Source: Nicotiana tabacum
Lineage: Eukaryota; Streptophyta; Magnoliopsida; Solanales; Solanaceae
Length of the DNA stretch: 64,000 nucleotides
Assembly: GCF_000715075.1 (NCBI RefSeq)
Contig: NC_134089.1
Span: forward strand, 65,950,697-66,014,696
Direction: 5' to 3'
Under the pieces are notes generated by a model that did no database searches, was not told the origin of the DNA, and was given only the letters and a program-made list of their open reading frames with translations. Each line of letters opens with the position of its first letter. Positions within the stretch are counted from its first letter, which is position 1. Below, piece by piece: positions 58,323 through 64,000 of this stretch. The position numbers were made by a program, and so were the translations under genes.

Positions 58323-58769
58323 AGAACGAAATAATGAATGATAGTAGAGTTTTCTTAGCTGATAGTAGATTGCGATATTGTGATTACTGAGATCATTGTG
58401 ACAGACGGAACGTTACTGGTGTGTGTTTATAGCAGATGTTTGCAAGTGTAACGGTTCGGAGAGTTGTGTTCCTGAATAATATAGTATGTTTAATGATTTT
58501 GCAATCCTGGTGCCTGCATCCAAAGAAAAATCGTGAGTTTTGTAGAGGGGGGAGGTTAGCTTGTATCCCTACGGGCTTTTCTTGTCTTGCTCGGCTTTGA
58601 TCTGGTGATACTGTACGTATCATTGGGGTAGCGTTGCTAAATAAAGCAATTCTAGTAATAAGCATGCATGGTTTCGTAAAGATATAACATAAGTGTATAA
58701 TTAAGAAATAGCTTTTAGATGAACGATGATTGTGACGTGGCTCGAGACATTGCAACCTCTCTAGCTATG

Positions 58770-58887
58770 GAATTTTGAGGGTCCCCCTCAAAATTCTACC
58801 CCAGTTTGATGAGTTGACGTTTCTGACTGCTACTCACGGCGATTGGCTGAAATTACTTCGGAATTTTGAGAGTTCTCCTCAAAATTC
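58770..58887 (-). repeat. Two spaced perfect hairpins in Ogre B
   Basis: Stems lie at 58770-58780/58786-58796 (GAATTTTGAGG with CCTCAAAATTC) and 58861-58870/58878-58887 (GAATTTTGAG with CTCAAAATTC). They are 91 bases apart, as in Ogre A. Confidence 0.9.
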
Positions 58888-59052
58888 TGCCCCAATTTCC
58901 AATTGTGGGGGAAATGAAAATATTTATTGCATTGTGACCAAACCCACAGGGCTGCCTACGTATCTCCTCTTAAATGGGAATCAGGTCAGGCGTAGTTCAA
59001 TTTACATCATATAAGGGAAGCATAAAGATTACACATAGTAACGGTTGACTGC

Positions 59053-60621
59053 ATCTAAGTTACGTAAACAATGTCGAACTCACATAACAGGATTTGCCAT
59101 TTGGCTAGCTTGCCAGTGGGCATCGGCTTCTGAAATATGTACTTCAAGGGGTCCATCCTTGATATGAGATATGTAGTATAGGCACAAAAGTAATGCCTCA
59201 TCTTCTGAGCTACCCAGGTCAAAGGACAACAGGTGTGCTCTAATAGAGAATACCGGGCCTCGTACGGGGTGAACTTCTTACCTAGATAATAAATGGCCTG
59301 TTCTTTCCTCCCCGTTCCATCATGCTGCCCCAGAATACAACCGAAAGCTCCATCCAATACTGTAACGTAGAGTAATAGGGGTCTACCTGGCTCGGGCAGG
59401 ACTAAAACTAGCGGTGTTGACAGGTACTCCTTGATTTTGTCGAAGTCCTTTTGGCAGTCATCGGTTCATTTGGTGGCGGCGTCCTTCTTCAACATTTTAA
59501 TTATTGGTTAACAAATAACTATAGACTGTGCTATGAATTGGCTAATGTAGTTGAGCCTTCCCAAGAAACTCATCACATCCTTCTTGTTCTTTAGCGGTGG
59601 CAGTTCTTGAATGTCTTTGACTTTTGATGGATCTAGTTCTATTCCTCGGTATCTCACAATAAACCCAAGCAATTTCCCAGCAGGAACCCCAAATGTGCAC
59701 TTCACGGGGTTCAGTTTCTGGTTGTACCTCCGCAATCTATTAAAGAACTTCCTCAAACCTTCCATGTGGTCAGTGGCCTTCTTGGACTTGATGATAACAT
59801 CATCTACATATACCTCTATCTCCTTGTGTATCATATCATGGAAAATGGTAGTCATTGCCCTAATGTAGGTGGCCCCCACATTCTTTAGGCCGAACGACAT
59901 CATCTTGTAACAGTACATTCCCCATGGCATAATGAAAGCCGTTTTCTCCGCATCTTCTTCATCCATCCAGATCTGATGATAACCAGCGAAGCAATCTACA
60001 AATGACTGCAACTCATGCTTGGCGCAATTTTCAATCAGGATGTGTATGTTCGACAAAGGGAAGTCGTCTTTCAGACTGGCCCAGTTGAGATCCTAGTAGT
60101 CGCCACAGACTTTGACCTTCCCGTCCTTCTTTAGCACTGGCACAATGTTGGCTAACCATGTCGGGTATTCTACTACCCTGAGAACCTTAGCTTTGACCTG
60201 CTTAGTGACTTCTTCCTTGATTTTCAAACTCATGTCAGGCTTGAACTTTCTGAGCTTTTGCTTTACCGGCGGAAATGTCGGATCGGTTGGCAGTTTATGC
60301 GCCACAATGGATGTACTCAGACCAGTCATGTCATCATACAACCAGGCGAATATGTCCTCATATTCCTTTAGAAATTCCGTGTATTCTTTCTTTTCTAAAG
60401 GCGATAGGTGAACGCTGATTCTTGTTTCCTTGATATTTTCTGCATCTCCTAGGTTAACAATTTCGATCTTGTCCAGGTTGGACATAGGTCTATTCTCAAA
60501 ATTCTCAACTTCTTTGACAATCTCATCAGGTATGTCATCTTCCTCTGATTCATTGTCCATTTTTTGAATTGTCTCATTGCATGTCACAGTCATTGGTTCA
60601 TCAATATAAGTACTAGTAATG
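59053..60621 (-). pseudogene. Connector, RT and RNase H of Ogre B; integrase deleted
   Basis: From the candidate splice acceptor at 60621 the frame runs through an acidic connector (MDNESEEDDIPDEIVKEVENF, 60093-60593) into RT. RT has YPTWLANIVPVLKKDGK, SFVDCFAGYHQI and the YVDD box (about 59790-59800). RNase H (59055-59357) has MDGAFGCILGQHDG and ends at DIVYVT. Only a few stops interrupt it (about 60091, 59507 and 59463). Right after YVT the sequence jumps to what corresponds to the last codons of integrase, so the second RNase H and integrase are absent. Confidence 0.88.
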
Positions 60622-60894
60622 CTATATATGTAAAGTAATGAGAGAAAAATAATAATGAGTGTTGACTCATAAGAAAAGTCAAAATGCTTTAATAAATTGC
60701 ATAACTGTTTTAAACATTGGAGATCTTATTGTGGGAATTGAAATATCCGAAAAGAAAATCATTTAGTAAATAAAAACAGTGAATGATGATTGTTTCAGTC
60801 TTGCTACCCTGAGGCTCGTCGGGCTTTGGTTGTCCTGGCGGTCCAGTTATTGAGGCATGCCCCTCTGCTCACAGCCTTTATGGAAGGGCCTTAC
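60622..60894 (-). other. Candidate intron of Ogre B between protease and RT
   Basis: On the minus strand the donor is GGGGGA/GTAAGG at 60894 and the acceptor ATATATAG/CATT at 60622. The segment is AT-rich and contains stops. Removing it joins the end of the protease/G-patch frame (EEEG) in phase to the frame leading into MTVTCNET and RT. Ogre elements are known to carry an intron in this place. Confidence 0.6.
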
Positions 60895-62308
60895 TCCCCC
60901 TCCTCCTCGAGAACAACACAACATTCCATGTCATTGTCTTCTAGGAACAAATTCTTCACCGCTGCAAGTGCTTCTTCTTCGTCTGAGCCATAAACAATGT
61001 CGACCTGTTGGAAAGTCTGTTCTAGATGCATTATTGGCTGCTCCAGGGGATAGTAAGGACCGTGCTATGATGGCGACCAGTTGTTGAATTCTTCCCAGGT
61101 GTAGTCATATCCCAACCCGAAGGTAGTGCCATGCTTCTTGAGTTTTATAGGCGTAGCAATTCTTTGGAGGTTCTTGCCGAGCCCCTTGCCAGGTTCGTAC
61201 CCACTCCAATTCAGTATACTCTCGATTTTATTATCCCACCATTTGTCTTTGTCAACAGCATTTACCCGTTCAATATGGTTGTAAGTCTATCCACCTAGCT
61301 TCCTTCTTACTTCGATTGCCAGAATGGTCTGGCGATTGTATATAGGGTTGCTACCGTCGCCGTGAATGATCACTTCCTGGTGATTCTATTCGAATTTTAC
61401 TGCATTATGCATTGTTGATGCTACGGCCCCATCAGCATGAATCCATGGTCGTCCCAACAACAGGTTGTAAGATGTTGGCACGTCTATCACCTAGAAATTA
61501 ACATCGAACCATATTGGCCCCATATGCAGGCATAGACTAATCTCACCAATGGTGGACCTTTGAGAACCATCGAAAGCTTCACATTGATTGCTCTATCTTT
61601 TATCTTGTGTAGTCCATTTCCCAACTTCTTGAGTGTTACCAGTGGACAAATGTTGAGACTAGAACCTCCATCGATCAGGATTCTGGTGATAAAATAGTCT
61701 TCGCATTGCACGGTGATGTGCAGTGCCTTGTTGTGCCCCAACCCTTCAGGTGGCAGCTCGTCCTCATGAAAGGTGATCTTATGGCTCTCCAACACTTGTC
61801 CTACCATGTTAGCCATTTCCCCGCCAGTGATGTTGCTTGGTACGTATGCTTTACTTAGCACCTTTAACAGAAAATTCTCGTGCGTCTCAGAATTTTGAAG
61901 CAAAGAGAGAATGTATATTTGTGCTGGCGTCTTGTTTAACTGGTTGACGATCGAGTATTCCTTGGCCTGTATTTTCCTCCAATGGTCGTCTGGTCCTATC
62001 TTAATGATGGGCGGCCGGTTGGAGGCCTGCTTGCTAGACTCAACTAGATGTTCGAGGGTATAGACTTTACCAGTTCTTGTCGTACCCTATACTGCAACGG
62101 TCTCTTCGAACCTGACCTTGCCTTTCCTCCTTGCCTCGGCTGTATAATCCTGGGGTATAGCCTTTGTATGAAATGGTGTCATGGTCAACATTGCCATTGG
62201 GATTGGCGTGGCTAACCTCACTCCGAATGGAACATTTGCCTTGGGTTGTAAAATTGCAACCTCAAATGGTGTCGGGTGCATTTGTCGGAGATACGAATTC
62301 AACCTCAA
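60895..62308 (-). pseudogene. Protease and G-patch region of Ogre B
   Basis: The protease domain (61487-61903) has NITGGEMANMVGQVLESHK and ILIDGGSSLNICPL. A frameshift lies near 61560. Downstream, in other frames with stops near 61493, 61389 and 61290, come YNLLLGRPWIH and a G-patch-like GYEPGKGLGKNLQ at about 61167-61207. The last part, to 60895, is acidic and open except for one stop near 61073. The variable linker upstream is 62087-62308. Confidence 0.83.
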
Positions 62309-64000
62309 TTGGTGCTGGTATCTTTATGGACGATGTTGCTTCAAATTCAAGTGGTACAAACAAGTTCACCTTAGCACCCTCAAACGGTTGTATCTGGACT
62401 ATGATTGGATTGAGAGTAACGATTGGCTTCTTTGGGTCATCACCTTCTGTGATCAACCCGATTGATTCCTCGGGATCCCAATCATCCTCTATCTCAATCA
62501 TGTGGATACCTCTACCCTTATGGTCTGGCAGAGGGTTGTTGCGGACATTTGGAGCGGGTTCCTTTGCCACAATAATCTTGTTATCAATTAGAGACTGGAT
62601 CTTGTCTTTCAAGGAATGACATTCATCGATGGTGTGCCCTTTCATGCCGGAGTGGTATGCACAGGATTTGTTTGGGTTAACCCACTAAGAAAGGTTCTCA
62701 GCGGTTTCAGCAAGGATGGGGGTGACATAACCAGCAACTTTGAGTCTCTTGTACAACTGATCAATGGGTTCAGCAATAGTCGTATATTATTTTGGAGGTC
62801 TGCGATCAAAATTAGGTCGGGGTCTAGGGAAGTTTTGGTGTGCAGGAGGTGATTGATAGTGGGATGGCTGAGAATTATAGGTTTGGTAGACATGTGCGGG
62901 TTGGGAGTATCTGGGTGAAGTAGGTTGATATGTAGGAGGTGGAGGTGATTGATAAGTTGGTGGTGAGGGTGGTTGGTAGTTCGGAGTTGGCTGATATGTG
63001 AGTGGAGGTGTTGGATAAGTTTGGTATTTGATGGGAGATTTGGTCCTCTGTGCAACCATTATGGCTCCCACGTCCCTTTTCTTAGACACACCACCAGACT
63101 GTAAAGCCTTATTGGTAGTTTGCAAGGCCTCGAAGTTTGTAACCATACTGCTTTTGATACCCTCTTCAATTCTTTCACCCAGTTTGATAATGTCAGAAAA
63201 TTTGTGGCTTTCAATCATCATTAATCGCTCATAGTATTGTGGGTCTTGGGCCCAAACAAAGAATTTGTTCATCTGTTCCTCTTCTAAGGTAGGTCTGACT
63301 TTAGCAGCTTCGGACCTCCAACGAGTAGCATACTCGCGAAACATTTCTGTAGGCTTCTTCTTTAGATTCTGAATATAGAACACATCCGATGCATTCTCTG
63401 TGTTAAACCTGAACCTGTCCATAAAGTTGGACGCCATGCCTACCCATCTTGACACCTTCTTTGGATCTTGGCTGATATACCAAGACAATGCATCTCCCTT
63501 CAAACTCCTCATGAACAGCTTAATGCAGATTCTCTCGTCTTTCCCTACTCCAACCAGCTTGTCGCAGTATGTCCTCAAGTGGACCCTTGGATTACCCGTA
63601 CCATAAAAAATTTCAAACTTGGGAGGTTTGTACCCCTCGAGCAGTTCGACATTGGGCTTTATACAAAGATCCTCATAGTTCAGCCCTTCAATTCCCTTGC
63701 TTCCCTCAACGCCCTGAATCCGGCTAATCAATTTCTTAAGTTTCTCAGCCAGGTTTCTGATAAGTAGATCTTTTTCATCAGACTCAAGTGTGCTTGAGAT
63801 AAGTTGGGTGGAGTGCGGCATGGTCTCCACGTAAATAGGGGTGTTATGGTAGGTGTGAAAGTGGTCATTTGTGGAGTTTTGGGGTTCCGGGATGAGTAGC
63901 AGAGTATTGTTTGGGGTATGGCAGGTGTTGCATTGGGTCTTTGGTGGAACATTGTGATGGTGAGGAATGGGATAATTTTATTGCTTTGGGATATTTTGAG
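62262..64000 (-). pseudogene. gag of Ogre B, N-terminus outside window
   Basis: The core (62787-63830) is open and shows KDLLIRNLAEKLKKL, EGYKPPKFEIF, VHLRTYCDKLVGVGKDERI, LKGDALSWYISQ and FREYATRWRSEAAKVRP, the standard Ogre gag. It continues into a Pro/Tyr/Gln-rich stretch. After stops and frame changes at about 62685-62786 it continues at 62262-62645 (KGHTIDECHSLKDKIQSLIDN). The N-terminal proline-rich part continues past 63830 toward the window edge with at least one stop. Confidence 0.85.

Larger units (their letters stand above)
57008..59044 (-). other. 3' UTR of Ogre B
   Basis: In element order it has two spaced perfect hairpins (58770-58887), a covarying hairpin array (57780-58322), a 32-bp tandem repeat of about 4.5 copies (57601-57745, 'agcccatgagatgcag') and an irregular 'catgg/gaggc' segment (57361-57600). 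The arrangement parallels that of Ogre A, but repeat units and copy numbers differ. The short ORFs here are not genes. Confidence 0.85.
52466..64000 (-). mobile_element. Ogre/Tat-type element 'Ogre B', inverted, right end outside window
   Basis: On the minus strand it shows, from 64000 downward, gag, protease with G-patch, a candidate intron, connector, RT and RNase H. A deletion junction follows near 59045, then a repeat-rich 3' UTR, a polypurine tract and a 4521-bp 3' LTR (56986 to 52466). It is a relative of Ogre A but has a distinct LTR. The second RNase H and integrase are gone. Its ORF1 and 5' LTR would be beyond the window. Its reading frames hold fewer stops than those of Ogre A. Confidence 0.9.

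Overview
The window is eukaryotic plant DNA, almost certainly from a Solanaceae genome and most like Nicotiana. This is inferred from the types of its long retrotransposons (Tekay-type chromovirus and Ogre/Tat-type Ty3-gypsy elements), a Stowaway MITE, an L1-type LINE and one DUF1191-type gene. I see no bacterial, phage or organelle features, no rRNA or tRNA gene and no CRISPR array. About 90 percent of the sequence is nested, decayed transposable elements.

Layout. (1) 1-10502: a Tekay-like Ty3/gypsy element on the + strand. Its 5' LTR is cut by the window edge, its gag-pol is full of stops, and its 3' LTR is complete at 7536-10502. (2) 10503-12791: AT-rich intergenic DNA with a degenerate short repeat and a foldback/MITE-like element (11129-11581). 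(3) 12808-16572: a 5'-truncated L1-type LINE on the - strand, bounded by a 16-bp target duplication and split by a 250-bp Stowaway MITE (14723-14972). (4) 16589-19065: a small low-copy island with the only convincing host gene, an intact single-exon DUF1191 membrane protein on the - strand (17402-18694) with a proline/serine minisatellite. (5) 19066-26562: a second Tekay-like element, broken inside its integrase by the next insertion. (6) 26563 to beyond the right edge: an Ogre/Tat element, 'Ogre A', on the + strand. It has a 4.49-kb 5' LTR, an extra ORF1, gag-pro, RT, two RNase H regions, integrase and a repeat-rich 3' UTR. Its gag is interrupted at 35545-45602 by a 10-kb non-coding LTR element on the - strand ('element C'), which itself carries a foreign LTR-like piece (about 38623-41345). 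Its 3' UTR is interrupted at 52466 by a second Ogre, 'Ogre B', in opposite orientation, which runs off the window at 64000.

Relative order of events, from nesting: Tekay-2, then Ogre A, then element C and Ogre B (both into A), and the LTR-like piece into C. None of the autonomous elements is intact. Many stops in the Tekay copies sit where the family has CAG or CAA glutamine codons. Ogre A has a changed integrase catalytic residue. Ogre B has lost integrase and the second RNase H by a deletion at a short direct repeat.

The most interesting signal is RNA- or DNA-structural, not protein-coding. The 3' UTR of Ogre A carries about 36 tandem 29-bp units. Each holds a 5-bp inverted repeat whose two arms change together from unit to unit, as expected of a maintained stem-loop. 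Ogre B carries a related covarying array. Both also have perfect hairpins spaced by about 91 bp, an iterated LTR motif and a promoter-side palindrome. Ogre B keeps an in-phase candidate intron between protease and reverse transcriptase.
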